From: Devosia sp.
GTDB taxonomy: Bacteria > Pseudomonadota > Alphaproteobacteria > Rhizobiales > Devosiaceae
Direction: 5' to 3'
NCBI GenBank assembly: GCA_017794705.1
Contig: CP051235.1
Span: forward strand, 1,055,010-1,119,009
Length of the DNA stretch: 64,000 bases
Positions 35,526 through 44,382 of this stretch are shown piece by piece (the first letter of the stretch is position 1; the number at the start of each line of letters is the position of its first letter). The notes below the pieces were generated by a model. It was not told the DNA's origin. It worked only from the letters and a program-made list of their open reading frames with translations, and searched no databases. Made by a program: the position numbers and the translations under genes.

Positions 35526-35882
35526 TTATTCCCGGCACTGCAATTCAATCTTGGCGCCTTCAGGCCCGGTGACAAACAGCTGACGGATGCCTGTGCCGGG
35601 TATGCCGCCGACGCGATAATCAAATCCCTCCGCCTTTATCCTCGCTTCCTGCTCGTCAAAGTCGAACGGGCCGAATGCGAGGTGATCAATCCAGCCCGAT
35701 ACGGGTTCGCCTTCCTCCCGCAACATCATGTGGATGATCGGCTTTCCGTTCAGATAGAGCCAGTGGCCGGGAAAATCAAAGTCCGGCCTTGGGCCACGCT
35801 CAACACCCAAAACGCCGATCAGGAAATCGCACATGGCATGCATGTCGCGCGCCCTGATGTTGATATGGTCGATGCCGATCAT
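35526..35882 (-). CDS. VOC family protein (glyoxalase-like)
   Basis: A 118-residue single VOC domain. IDHINIRARDMHAMCDFL opens it, with the first His; PIIHMML and WIDHLAFGPFDFDE supply further His, and AKIELQCRE the terminal Glu. Single-domain VOC proteins of this type are often lyases, isomerases or binding proteins; the substrate is unknown. Twelve bases upstream lies the ArfA-like gene, whose internal terminator should block read-through into this gene, so a separate promoter or partial read-through is needed. Confidence 0.85.
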   Translation of the reverse strand: MIGIDHINIRARDMHAMCDFLIGVLGVERGPRPDFDFPGHWLYLNGKPIIHMMLREEGEPVSGWIDHLAFGPFDFDEQEARIKAEGFDYRVGGIPGTGIRQLFVTGPEGAKIELQCRE

Positions 35883-35894
35883 TTGCCATGCCCG

Positions 35895-36098
35895 TCAGTT
35901 CCCGTCCTCGTCGAGGTTAGCATCGGGTGCGAGCGGGGCAACAAAAAGGGGAGCGCCAATTTCAGCACTCCCCTGTTTGTGTTTGACCTTGCGGGTGTAG
36001 GCCTTCGGGTTCTTGACCACCTTCGCCTGAAACTGTCCCTCGCGCAGGGCGCGGGCAGCCGGATTGGGCGGAGGTGCCTGTTTCTTGCGTTTCGGCAT
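35895..36098 (-). CDS. Small basic protein resembling ArfA ribosome-rescue factor
   Basis: A 67-residue protein with a strong ribosome site (AAGGAG) before the ATG at 36098. Residues 1-42 are very basic. The pattern A-x-AL-(x4)-F-(x3)-VV-(x5)-Y-x-RK-x-KHK at residues 15-41 parallels the core of E. coli ArfA (A-x-LL...FR-x-RV...Y-x-RK-x-KH). The C-terminal tail is acidic (ANLDEDGN). Codons 42-52 encode a GC-rich hairpin and U-run, so many transcripts would end inside the gene and lack a stop codon. Truncated ArfA of about 55 residues is the active form in E. coli. Assignment is inference by motif and gene architecture. Confidence 0.6.
   Translation of the reverse strand: MPKRKKQAPPPNPAARALREGQFQAKVVKNPKAYTRKVKHKQGSAEIGAPLFVAPLAPDANLDEDGN
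35943..35973 (-). terminator. Intrinsic terminator inside the ArfA-like coding sequence
   Basis: On the minus strand GGGGAGTGC pairs with GCGCTCCCC (one T-G wobble; two more possible wobble pairs inside) around an AAAT loop, immediately followed by TTTTT. It falls after codon 41 of the 67-codon ArfA-like gene. It would end the transcript near codon 52 with no stop codon. It could equally serve as terminator of the glyQ operon, which ends 66 bases upstream of the small gene. Confidence 0.8.
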
Positions 36099-36164
36099 GG
36101 CAACTCTCCTTCTTGCCGGGCCGATATAGGTCCCGTTCAGCCTAATTGCCAGAGCTAGCTTGCC

Positions 36165-37091
36165 TCAGGTCCCACCACCACCGGCAGTCTGCATCCATGC
36201 GCCACCACAGGCCTTTGACAGTTCGCGAATGCGCAGGATGTAGCCCTGACGCTCAGTGACGGAAATCACGCCGCGGGCATCGAGCATGTTGAAACAGTGC
36301 GCCGCTTTCAGCACCTGCTCGTAGGCGGGAATGGCCAGCGGCTGGCCGTTGGGATTGCCTTCCCCGCCAGCAAGGATTGCACGGCACTCTGTCTCCGCAT
36401 CGTCGAAATGGCGGAACAGGACCTCGGTGTTGGCGATCTCGAAATTGTAGGCGGAGCTTTCCTGCTCGTTCTGCAGGAAGACATCACCATAGGTGACCTT
36501 CTCGGCCCCTTCGCGGCCATTGAAATTCAGGTCGTAAACGTTCTCAACATCCTGAATGTACATCGCCAGACGTTCCAGTCCGTAAGTCAGTTCGCCGGAA
36601 ACCGGATTGCATTCAAAACCGGCCACCTGCTGAAAATAGGTGAACTGGCTGACTTCCATGCCGTCGCACCAGACTTCCCAACCCAACCCCCAGGCGCCGA
36701 GTGTGGGGTTCTCCCAATCGTCCTCAACAAACCGCAGATCGTGCAATTCGGGATCGATTCCAATGGCGTAAAGCGACTTCAGGTACAGGTCCTGGATATC
36801 GGGAGGCGACGGCTTCAGGATCACCTGAAACTGGTAATAGTGCTGCAACCTGTTGGGGTTCTCACCGTAGCGCCCGTCGGTGGGGCGGCGGGAGGGCTGA
36901 ACATAGGCGGCATTCCAGGGTTTGGGCCCAAGTGCCCGCAACGCCGTTGCCACGTGTGAGGTGCCCGCGCCCATCTGCATGTCATAGGGCTGCAGAATGA
37001 CGCACCCCTGGTCCGCCCAGTAGTTTTGCAAAGCCAGAATGAGGCCCTGAAAAGAGTTTTTCGGGTCCATGTGCGGTGCGGGAGAATTCAT
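36165..37091 (-). CDS. glyQ: Glycine-tRNA ligase alpha subunit
   Basis: The 308-residue catalytic alpha subunit, a class II synthetase that activates glycine. Blocks: [23 protein letters not shown] at the start (in parts: [23 protein letters not shown]), [40 protein letters not shown] (in parts), and [16 protein letters not shown]. The start overlaps the stop of the upstream GNAT gene by four bases (ATGA), so translation is coupled. It points toward glyS, which is on the other strand 4.6 kb away. Confidence 0.96.
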   Translation of the reverse strand: MNSPAPHMDPKNSFQGLILALQNYWADQGCVILQPYDMQMGAGTSHVATALRALGPKPWNAAYVQPSRRPTDGRYGENPNRLQHYYQFQVILKPSPPDIQDLYLKSLYAIGIDPELHDLRFVEDDWENPTLGAWGLGWEVWCDGMEVSQFTYFQQVAGFECNPVSGELTYGLERLAMYIQDVENVYDLNFNGREGAEKVTYGDVFLQNEQESSAYNFEIANTEVLFRHFDDAETECRAILAGGEGNPNGQPLAIPAYEQVLKAAHCFNMLDARGVISVTERQGYILRIRELSKACGGAWMQTAGGGGT

Positions 37092-37612
37092 CGGGCAGCG
37101 GCTTCCGTTTCGGCGAGAGTTCGCACGTAGAGATGTTTTTTGTGACCATCATCGCGGTCGACGGTGCGCTCTAGCACAAATCCGGTTTTTTTGGCGACAT
37201 GTGCTGATGCATTATTTTCCGGATCAATCAGGGCCACCAATCGTTTGAGCCCGAGTTTCCCAATGGCATGATCGATCAGGGCCTTTGCGATTTCGGTCGC
37301 AAACCCTTGCCCCCATGCCGCCCTGCTGAACACATAGATGAGTTCATGCTCGTTCCGGCCTGCGATCTGCTTGGGGATGATTCCGGCATAGCCAACCAGG
37401 GTCCCGTCCGACCGCAGCAGCACCGGCCAAAGATCGAACGGACTGTCGCTCCCCAGGTCTTCCTGAAATGCCGCGGGCAAGGTCGCCCGGTCTCGCGGCC
37501 CACCCGTGTAGCGAGTGACCTCGGGATCGCTCCACAGGTCGACCAGTGCCGGAATGTGATCGGATTGAAGAACCGCCAGTTCCAGGCGGCGGGTGCGGAG
37601 CACCGGGCTCAA
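37088..37612 (-). CDS. GNAT family N-acetyltransferase
   Basis: A 174-residue RimJ/RimL-type acetyltransferase: [22 protein letters not shown] at the start (in parts), [24 protein letters not shown], and the acetyl-CoA loop [19 protein letters not shown], then [14 protein letters not shown]. The acceptor is unknown. It overlaps both neighbours by four bases (the 69-residue gene upstream and glyQ downstream), so the three form one translationally coupled operon. Confidence 0.87.
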   Translation of the reverse strand: MSPVLRTRRLELAVLQSDHIPALVDLWSDPEVTRYTGGPRDRATLPAAFQEDLGSDSPFDLWPVLLRSDGTLVGYAGIIPKQIAGRNEHELIYVFSRAAWGQGFATEIAKALIDHAIGKLGLKRLVALIDPENNASAHVAKKTGFVLERTVDRDDGHKKHLYVRTLAETEAAAR

Positions 37613-37818
37613 TCCTGCTTGTCCTTGTCCGGCCTGAACACGCCATCGTCGCTGCGCTTCAGCTCAATGACGTCCGGGCGCTGACGTTCCTTCAGGTCGC
37701 GTTCGCGTGTCTGTTTGTCCAGGTCACGAAACCGTTCGCTCCAGTCCTTCATGATGCGGCGCACGCCGATGACGATCGCGCCGATGATGAAGGCCGTGAC
37801 AAGTATGCGCAGCCACAT
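37609..37818 (-). CDS. Small single-pass membrane protein
   Basis: A 69-residue protein with one transmembrane helix at about 3-20 (ILVTAFIIGAIVIGV) and a highly charged cytoplasmic tail with alternating Lys/Arg and Asp/Glu, possibly a short coiled coil. Function unknown. It lies between the S49 peptidase gene and the GNAT/glyQ pair in one minus-strand run, overlapping the GNAT start by four bases. Similar small proteins accompany sppA-like peptidases in rhizobial genomes (recalled, not searched). Confidence 0.72.
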   Translation of the reverse strand: MWLRILVTAFIIGAIVIGVRRIMKDWSERFRDLDKQTRERDLKERQRPDVIELKRSDDGVFRPDKDKQD

Positions 37819-37842
37819 CTGACGTCCCCCCGATTGTAGCGG

Positions 37843-38724
37843 CTAGAGCCCGAAGCGTGACCAGTTCAGCCGATCCTCGACGGCGGCGACGATATCGCGG
37901 GCGAGCCCGTTGGTCGCGACGCTTCCGCCGAAGCCGATACGCGGCATGGAGAACAGGCCGCGCTTCTGCCTGATCGGCACCATGTTGACCTTGTCGCCGT
38001 AACGTTCACGCAGGACCGTGTGCAGATCACCGAGTTGATCGATCAGACCCATCTCGAGACCGCGCACGGCCGTCCACCATTCCCCGGTGAAAAGTTCATC
38101 ATCCTTGCCCTTCAGCTTGTCGCCGCGGCGCGCCTTGACGTGGTCGATGAAGACCTGGTGGATGTCGAGCTCAAAAGTCTTGATCCGGTCCACATCGGCC
38201 TTTTTTTCAGGCATGAAAGGGTCGAGGGTGCTCTTGTTCTTGCCCGCTGTGTAGATGCGGCGGTCGATGCCCAGCTTTTCAATGGCGCCCACAAAACCAA
38301 AACCCGCGTATATGACCCCGATTGACCCCACGATCGAGGAAGGGTCGGCGAAAATCTCGTCGCCGCCGACGGCGATGAAGTAGCCGCCTGATGCGGCAAG
38401 GTCCTCGACGAAGATGAGCGCCTGCTTGTGGGTTTCATCGGCCAGTTGCCGGATGCGGTTGGAGATCAGGCGCGACTGGACGGCGGAACCGCCCGGCGAA
38501 TTGATGACAATGGCCACCGCCGGCGCTTTCTTGATGCGGAAGGCACGCTCGAGCAATGGGTCCGCACTTTCAATATTGATGCGGCCAGGGCGCTGTTCCG
38601 ACGAAATCGTGCCATGCAGGCGCACGACCGGGATGGTCACGCGCTGCTGGCCAAACCTGCTGCGCAATCCGGAGAAGAGGCCGCCACTTGCCGTTACGAC
38701 GCTGGGCGTAGATTGATCGGTCAT
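37843..38724 (-). CDS. S49 family serine peptidase (SppA/SohB-like)
   Basis: A 293-residue signal-peptide-peptidase relative using a Ser/Lys dyad. VVRLHGTI opens the fold, NSPGGSAVQS forms the oxyanion region, and the nucleophile lies in DLAASGGYFIAVGGD. The general-base Lys is probably in YTAGKNKSTLDPF near 195. It is half the size of E. coli SppA and shows no clear N-terminal membrane helix, unlike SohB, so it may be cytoplasmic or peripherally bound. The ATG at 38724 was chosen over a frame start nine codons upstream. Confidence 0.88.
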   Translation of the reverse strand: MTDQSTPSVVTASGGLFSGLRSRFGQQRVTIPVVRLHGTISSEQRPGRINIESADPLLERAFRIKKAPAVAIVINSPGGSAVQSRLISNRIRQLADETHKQALIFVEDLAASGGYFIAVGGDEIFADPSSIVGSIGVIYAGFGFVGAIEKLGIDRRIYTAGKNKSTLDPFMPEKKADVDRIKTFELDIHQVFIDHVKARRGDKLKGKDDELFTGEWWTAVRGLEMGLIDQLGDLHTVLRERYGDKVNMVPIRQKRGLFSMPRIGFGGSVATNGLARDIVAAVEDRLNWSRFGL

Positions 38725-38781
38725 CGAAGGTTCCTTCCCGAATTGCAGCAACTGCGGAGACTTAGGTGTGCAGCGCGCGGA

Positions 38782-39567
38782 TTACCAGTGCAGTCGGCTG
38801 TTGCCGCGGAAAATCGGATCAATGTTTTCCGCGAAATGATTGCCCTTGGCCTCGTGCAGGACGAGAGGCGACATCACACGGGTCGGGCTGCGTGATCCCT
38901 TGATGCCCCGGACTAGGACACGGGACGCATCAAGACCCGGGCGTGGCGCAATCGGCAGAATGCTCAGCGCACCGAACCGGGCGCTGAACGATTTCAGCAG
39001 CGACGGAAGCGCTGCGGCCGGCGAAACAAATATGACTTCGCCACCCGGTGCGGCGCAGGAGGCGGCGCATTTCACCCATTTGTCGAGATCACCGGTCGGC
39101 ATGTGACGCGATGCGGCGCGCGCCTTTCCAGTGGAGTTGGTACCTGCAGACGCGTCGAAGAAGGGCGGGTTGGCGATGACGGAAGTGAAGTGATCGGAAA
39201 CGAGGCCATCGGCCAATCTTGCTGCCCCTGGCGCAGTCAGGTCCGTTTTGACGGTCCGGGCACGGGCCGCAAAACCGTTATCCGCAAGATTGCGGTTGGC
39301 CAGGTCCACCAAGTCATCCTGCACTTCCGCGAGTGTGGCGTCGAGCTCGGCCAGGTCTGCCAGCGCACACAGGCTGGCGGTCCCCACCCCCGCGCCCAGA
39401 TCGAGCAGGCGCTCCGACTGGTCCGAAACGGCGGCCGCAAGCAACACCGAATCCAGGCCGGCGCGGAACCCCCGCTCGGGCTGCAGGACCATGATCCGGC
39501 CGCCCAGAAACCTGTCCCGCGTCAGGCCGGGATCTTCCAGTTTTTCGTTGGATGCGACAATTTTCAT
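38782..39567 (-). CDS. tRNA1(Val) A37 N6-methyltransferase-like (TrmN6/YfiC family)
   Basis: A 261-residue SAM-dependent methyltransferase. FLGGRIMVLQPERGFRAGLDSVLLAA opens it (in parts); the SAM loop is LLDLGAGVGTASLC and the catalytic motif is NPPFFDAS, the NPPF/Y motif of N6-adenine methylation on RNA. The length and the GFRAGLDSVLL block match the YfiC-type enzyme that methylates A37 of tRNA-Val. The true tRNA target here is unproven. The ATG at 39567 was chosen; the frame opens 21 codons earlier. Divergent from the polyprenyl synthase gene. Confidence 0.87.
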   Translation of the reverse strand: MKIVASNEKLEDPGLTRDRFLGGRIMVLQPERGFRAGLDSVLLAAAVSDQSERLLDLGAGVGTASLCALADLAELDATLAEVQDDLVDLANRNLADNGFAARARTVKTDLTAPGAARLADGLVSDHFTSVIANPPFFDASAGTNSTGKARAASRHMPTGDLDKWVKCAASCAAPGGEVIFVSPAAALPSLLKSFSARFGALSILPIAPRPGLDASRVLVRGIKGSRSPTRVMSPLVLHEAKGNHFAENIDPIFRGNSRLHW

Positions 39568-39672
39568 CGGCCTTTTCGGGGTCCTTGGTGGGGATTTGCC
39601 AGCATAAGCGCTTTGTGGTTTGGCCCTCAACGGTATATGGAACGGGCAATTGCCCGAAATCCGGTTTTGGAC

Positions 39673-40692
39673 ATGACTATTTCACAGCTGGCAACAGACA
39701 AGATCGAAAGCGAAGGTTCCGCTTTGGATGCGTTGATTGAGGCGACCGCCGAGGACATGACGGCGGTCAACGCGATGATTCTGTCGCGGGCTGAATCGCA
39801 CGTCGAAATCGTGCCCGAGATTGCCCGCTATCTGATCGATGCCGGCGGCAAGCGGCTCCGGCCAATGCTGACACTTGCCTCTGCGCACCTGCTCGGCGAC
39901 GCGTCGGGCAAGCAGGTCAACTATGCCGCCGCGGTCGAGTTCATGCACAACGCCACACTTCTGCACGATGATGTTGTCGACGAAAGCGACATGCGGCGCG
40001 GCAAACCGGCGGCCCGCAAGGTCTGGGGCAATCAAGCCAGCGTTCTGGTCGGCGATTTTCTGCTTGGTCAGGCGTTTTTGATGATGGTCGAGGCCGGCGA
40101 ACTTGATGCGCTTGAAGTGCTGTCCAAGGCGGCGGCAGTGATCGCCGAAGGCGAAGTGCTGCAGCTCAGCAAGGCCGGTGATCCCGGGACCACTGACGCG
40201 GAGTATATGCAGATTATCGGCGCCAAGACGGCGATGCTGTTCGAGGCGGCAACCGAAGTCGGCGCCATGGCCGGTGGCGCTTCGGGCAAGTTGCGCGAGG
40301 CCATGGCCGAGTATGGGCGCGAACTGGGCCTCGCCTTCCAGTTGGTGGATGACGCGCTCGATTATGGCGGCGCCGACGGGAGCCTTGGCAAGAACACCGG
40401 CGACGATCTGAGGGAAGGCAAGATGACGCTGCCAGTCATCTTGGCGCTTTCCGTTGCGTCCGGAATTGAACGACAAGCGGTGCTCGACGCCCTTGGCCAC
40501 GCCGAATCCGGACAGACAGAATTGGCCAAGGTGCGCGAAATCATTGACCGGCACGGCACGCTCAAGACCACGATCGAGCGCGCCGAGGCGCATGCTGAAG
40601 CGGCCAAGGCGGCCCTTGCGGCGCTGCCGCCCACCGAGCTCAGGGATCTGTTGGCCGATGTCGCGGATTTCTGCGTGTCGCGGGTCTACTGA
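39673..40692 (+). CDS. ispB: Polyprenyl diphosphate synthase (octaprenyl-type, ubiquinone side chain)
   Basis: A 339-residue trans-prenyltransferase that condenses IPP units onto an allylic starter, making the quinone side chain. GGKRLRPML near 57, first Asp-rich motif LLHDDVVDESDMRRG near 95, and second motif QLVDDALDYGG near 226 (DDxxD) are intact. Chain length cannot be read safely; a decaprenyl product (UQ-10) is usual in Alphaproteobacteria, so the ispB name is by family. The ATG at 39673 was chosen; ATG at 39637 is possible. Its 3' end overlaps convergent ispE by seven bases, so two isoprenoid genes adjoin. Confidence 0.88.
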   Translation: MTISQLATDKIESEGSALDALIEATAEDMTAVNAMILSRAESHVEIVPEIARYLIDAGGKRLRPMLTLASAHLLGDASGKQVNYAAAVEFMHNATLLHDDVVDESDMRRGKPAARKVWGNQASVLVGDFLLGQAFLMMVEAGELDALEVLSKAAAVIAEGEVLQLSKAGDPGTTDAEYMQIIGAKTAMLFEAATEVGAMAGGASGKLREAMAEYGRELGLAFQLVDDALDYGGADGSLGKNTGDDLREGKMTLPVILALSVASGIERQAVLDALGHAESGQTELAKVREIIDRHGTLKTTIERAEAHAEAAKAALAALPPTELRDLLADVADFCVSRVY

Positions 40693-41582
40693 TCGGCGTC
40701 GAATTTGCCGCTGTCGTGAATCTCCATCACTGAAATCCAGTCATTCGGACGCGAGTTGCGGAGCTGGATCGCGGCGTTCTCCGCGTCTTCAGCGAACTCA
40801 AAAAGTCCGAACACAGTAGCGCCGGAACCACTCATGCGAGCGAAACGGCAACTATGTAGCGCCCGCATTTGCACCGTTATCTCGGCAATTTCGGGCACGA
40901 GCGCAGTAGCAGGTCCCTCGAGGTCGTTGCGGGTTTGCTCCAGCCAGGCGACCAGATCGTCGAGGTGTTCCCAGTTCCCCACGGGTTCCGGGAGCGGCGG
41001 ATTCTGACGTTTCGTCAATCGGGCGAAGACATCTGGTGTTGGGACAGGCTTTAGCGGGTTGACCAGCAGAGCGTGGCAAGGCGGCAGGTGAGGAACGCCG
41101 GCGAGAGTGTCGCCAATCTCCACTACGCGCTTGGGGGACGCCGAAAGACACATTGGCACATCTGCGCCAAGGCGCGCTGCCAGGTCCGGGATGCGAGGAT
41201 CGCCACTTACCCCTGCCTTCGCCGCAAAAAGCTGGAGCGCCGCGGCGGCATCGGCACTGCCACCGCCGATTCCAGCGGCGACGGGAAGGTTCTTTTCCAG
41301 TTCGATGGAAAGGCACGGAAGCGCGGTCTCACCGAAAGTTTTCCGGAACTCGTCATGCGCCGCAAGAACAAGATTGTTGCCCTTGTCCGACAGAAGTTCC
41401 GCAAAGGGGCCGGTGACAGTGAAGTTGTTCGCATCAGCTTCTGCAATGCGAACGAAGTCACCCTTGCGGGCAAAGACAACGAGCGAGTCCAGATCATGAT
41501 ACCCATCAGGCCGTTGGCCAGTGACGTGAAGGGCCAGATTGATTTTGGCAGGCGCGTGGGCCTGATAGGTCTTTGGCGTCAC
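40686..41582 (-). CDS. ispE: 4-diphosphocytidyl-2-C-methyl-D-erythritol kinase
   Basis: GHMP-family kinase that phosphorylates CDP-ME in the MEP isoprenoid pathway. The 298-residue protein begins APAKINLALHVTGQRPDGYHDLDS (in parts: APAKINLALHV, RPDGYHDLDS), carries the ATP loop LPVAAGIGGGSADAAAAL near 110, and ends with a MSGSGATVFGLF glycine loop. Its start overlaps the end of the TPR gene upstream by four bases, so the pair are coupled. ispH of the same pathway is at 24135. Confidence 0.95.
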   Translation of the reverse strand: MTPKTYQAHAPAKINLALHVTGQRPDGYHDLDSLVVFARKGDFVRIAEADANNFTVTGPFAELLSDKGNNLVLAAHDEFRKTFGETALPCLSIELEKNLPVAAGIGGGSADAAAALQLFAAKAGVSGDPRIPDLAARLGADVPMCLSASPKRVVEIGDTLAGVPHLPPCHALLVNPLKPVPTPDVFARLTKRQNPPLPEPVGNWEHLDDLVAWLEQTRNDLEGPATALVPEIAEITVQMRALHSCRFARMSGSGATVFGLFEFAEDAENAAIQLRNSRPNDWISVMEIHDSGKFDADQ

Positions 41583-43294
41583 GAGCTGGTCGTTTGAGGC
41601 TCGTCAGGCAGGCCGTTTTCGAGCTTGGGAAGCACCCGGGCCGTTACGTCGCCGCGTTCATCGACATCGCGGGCAATGGCCCATTGGAAGCGTGCCTCCC
41701 GCTTGCGGCCCACCGCCCAATAAACATCGCCAAGATGATCGTTGATTTCCGGATCGTTGGGCAAAAGGCGTACCGCTTCTTCCATCACCTCAACCGCCTC
41801 TTCGTAGCGCCCGAGCTTGTAGTAGGCCCAGCCGAGACTGTCGACGATGTAGCCGTCGCGCGGCGCGGCGGAAACCGCCTGTTCGATCATCTCCAGGGCC
41901 CTGTCGAGATTGAGCCCCTGATCGACCCAGCTGTAACCGAGGTAGTTCAACACCGATGGCTGGCCGGGATTGAGTTCGAGCGAACGCAAAAGGTCGCTTT
42001 CGGCCTTTTGCCATTCACCGTTGCGCTCGTAAGCGATGCCGCGCACGTAATAAAAGCGCCAGTCGCCCGGGCGGTCGCCCTCTTCAAGGTCCAGCGCCAT
42101 CGTGTAAGTCTCAATGGCACGGTCGAACTGCTCGTCAAACCGCAGCAGGTCGCCGAGCGATGAAATCGCGGTCAGATTATCCGGCTTGACGGCAATCATG
42201 TTGCTCAGCCGGCGGATTGCCTCTTCGCGATCGCCGATGGCGTCGAGATTCTCGGCGACGCGTACGGTGGCTTCGGCATTGTAAGGCGAGGTTGCCGGGA
42301 TCGTCTCATAAATGTCGTTGGCATATTCATGCTGTTCAGCCAGATCATACAGTTGCCCGATGGTCAGGGCCATCACGTCGGATTGCGGGTCGAGATAGCG
42401 GCCAAGCTGCAAGAAGATCATCGCGATGTCCTGCGCACCATCGCGGGACAGGGCCGAGCCAATACCGTGGAACAGTTCGGCAGCACCTGCGGGAATGGAA
42501 GCAGCAAACTGGCCCGGTTGCCGTCCCTCTTCCAGACGCTGACGGACTGAGGTCACCGCCGGATGGAGGAGACCTTCAGCCTCATAGCTCTCGATGACGT
42601 CGAGTGCTGCGGGAATGCGGCCGGAATTGCCGAGCATGCGTGCGTAGGCCTCAACGATACGGGCCACCAACGGGTCAGCCTGATAGGCCTGCTGGGCCAA
42701 ACCAATAGAGCGCTCATCGCCGCTCAAATCGGCCATAAGGGCGCGGTGGAAGACGAGGAAAGTTTCAAGTCCCGAACCATCCATCGCATCGAGATCAGTG
42801 AAAGCCTCATCGAGATTGCCCAGGCCAACGCGTGCCCAGGCCCGGACAACCGCGGCACTGATGCCGACAAAATTGTCCAACCCCATATTGTCCATGAGCT
42901 TGATCGCGGTGGTGTAGCGCCGCTCCTTGAGCGCCACGGAGCCCACAACCAGCTTTGCGAGATCGTGATTGGGGGACAGTTCCAGAAGGCGGCGGGCAAG
43001 CCGCTCTGCATCGTCGACCCGGCCATCCGCAGTCAGCGCGGCGAAAGCGCGTTCGATGACGGCGGGATTGTCCCACTCCTCCTGGGTCGCATCGAGCAGG
43101 AAGCTGGCTGCCTCATGGGTGCGCAACTCAGCCAACGCTTCCTGACCAGCGAGGAAACTGCCCGAGGGGCTGGGGAACTGAAACGTAAAAATGTCGGAAT
43201 CCCGCTGGGCGAGTGCTCCAGTGGAGATGAACAAGCTGCCGATGACAGTCGCGACGATGATGAAAATGGGCAGGCGCCTGCCGGGGCGATACAC
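41579..43294 (-). CDS. Exported tetratricopeptide repeat protein
   Basis: A 571-residue protein. A basic start and hydrophobic segment at about 8-28 ending GALAQ form a signal peptide. The remainder is a chain of TPR-like helical pairs; the clearest repeats are in the last third (for example DSLGWAYYKLGRYEEAVEVMEEA and NDHLGDVYWAVGRKREARFQW, each under family pattern, here shortened). TPR arrays scaffold protein complexes; this one would act in the periplasm. I chose GTG at 43294 (AGGAG about ten bases upstream); TTG at 43336 is the longest option. It is coupled to ispE downstream, an arrangement seen in rhizobia. Confidence 0.82.
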   Translation of the reverse strand: MYRPGRRLPIFIIVATVIGSLFISTGALAQRDSDIFTFQFPSPSGSFLAGQEALAELRTHEAASFLLDATQEEWDNPAVIERAFAALTADGRVDDAERLARRLLELSPNHDLAKLVVGSVALKERRYTTAIKLMDNMGLDNFVGISAAVVRAWARVGLGNLDEAFTDLDAMDGSGLETFLVFHRALMADLSGDERSIGLAQQAYQADPLVARIVEAYARMLGNSGRIPAALDVIESYEAEGLLHPAVTSVRQRLEEGRQPGQFAASIPAGAAELFHGIGSALSRDGAQDIAMIFLQLGRYLDPQSDVMALTIGQLYDLAEQHEYANDIYETIPATSPYNAEATVRVAENLDAIGDREEAIRRLSNMIAVKPDNLTAISSLGDLLRFDEQFDRAIETYTMALDLEEGDRPGDWRFYYVRGIAYERNGEWQKAESDLLRSLELNPGQPSVLNYLGYSWVDQGLNLDRALEMIEQAVSAAPRDGYIVDSLGWAYYKLGRYEEAVEVMEEAVRLLPNDPEINDHLGDVYWAVGRKREARFQWAIARDVDERGDVTARVLPKLENGLPDEPQTTSS

Positions 43295-43472
43295 TTTGAT
43301 TCTACTCCTGTTCGGGAATCCCGATTTGGGCGGCAAGCTTGTCCAATTTAAGACCTGGCCGCAAGGAGGGCGTGATCACAAGCTGATGTTCCCGGCGTGC
43401 GCAGATAGGCGTTGGAACCAGCAAGCGCATGGCTGACAGGGGTACGCCGAAATGGCATAGTCGGGCTCGACC

Positions 43473-44300
43473 ATGAACGTTTCAGATCAACCTGCCGAAC
43501 TGCTCTCCCTGCTCCGCTGGTATCAGGCCATGGGTGTGGACGTTGCTGTCGGCGAAGTGGCGCGGGATCGATTTGCGGAAAGCGCCGCGCCGCCCACAAG
43601 AACGCTCAAGCCAAAACCGACTCCAACGCAAGCAGAGCCGGCCCGTACCTCAGCCGCCAGCGCCGCGCCAACGTTGACCGCGCCGGACCTCGATGAAGTT
43701 GAAAAACTGGTTCAGGCGTGTGGCACGATGGAGGCGTTGCGCGCCGCCTACGACGCTTACGACGGCTGCCCGCTCAAGCCGCGGGCAACGCAGCTGGTGT
43801 TTGCGGACGGCAATCCCGAGGCGGACATCATGCTGATCGGTGAGGCACCGGGTCATGATGAGGACCTGCAAGGCAAGCCGTTTGTGGGCCGGGCCGGGCA
43901 ATTGCTGGACCGCATGCTGGGGGCCATCGGGCTGGACCGGGAAAAGGTGTTCATCGTCAACACTGTCGCCTGGCGGCCGCCGGGAAACCGCAACCCTTCT
44001 CCCGCCGAAATCGAGTCCTGCCGTCCGTTTCTCAACCGGCAGGTGCAGCTGGCGGCGCCCAAGCTGATCGTTTCCCTGGGCCTTGTCGCCACGCAAACGT
44101 TGTTCGCGGAGAAAATCTCGATTACCCGCACCCGCGGACAGTGGCGCGACGTGTCATTTGGTGGATTTGCCGCCCCGGTGCTGCCGACGCTTCATCCGGC
44201 CTTTTTGCTGCGCCAGCCCCGCCAGAAACGCGAGGCATGGCAGGACCTTTTGACGCTGAAGGCGGCGATGACGGCGTTGGACGGCGGCGAGTCTGGCTGA
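43473..44300 (+). CDS. Uracil-DNA glycosylase family protein (family 4-like)
   Basis: A 275-residue base-excision repair enzyme of the family-4 type. The active-site block is [21 protein letters not shown] near 126-146 (in parts); [20 protein letters not shown] and the late [11 protein letters not shown] give the second motif. The usual N-terminal CxxC of the iron-sulfur cluster is not present: the region has [11 protein letters not shown] with one Cys and an earlier lone Cys in QACGTME, so cluster binding may be lost or use other cysteines. An 80-residue Pro/Ala-rich N-terminal extension precedes the domain. Divergent from the TPR gene. Confidence 0.86.
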   Translation: MNVSDQPAELLSLLRWYQAMGVDVAVGEVARDRFAESAAPPTRTLKPKPTPTQAEPARTSAASAAPTLTAPDLDEVEKLVQACGTMEALRAAYDAYDGCPLKPRATQLVFADGNPEADIMLIGEAPGHDEDLQGKPFVGRAGQLLDRMLGAIGLDREKVFIVNTVAWRPPGNRNPSPAEIESCRPFLNRQVQLAAPKLIVSLGLVATQTLFAEKISITRTRGQWRDVSFGGFAAPVLPTLHPAFLLRQPRQKREAWQDLLTLKAAMTALDGGESG

Positions 44301-44382
44301 TATGCAGCACAGATAGTTCGAATCACACTTTGGCCTGTCTTTTCCGATTGGGAAGGCGCCACGTTCCCAAGTCGAGCCGTCC

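Noticed and set aside
39103-39672. 190-residue N-terminal extension of the polyprenyl synthase
   Set aside because: It is antisense to the methyltransferase gene; the family starts near 39673.
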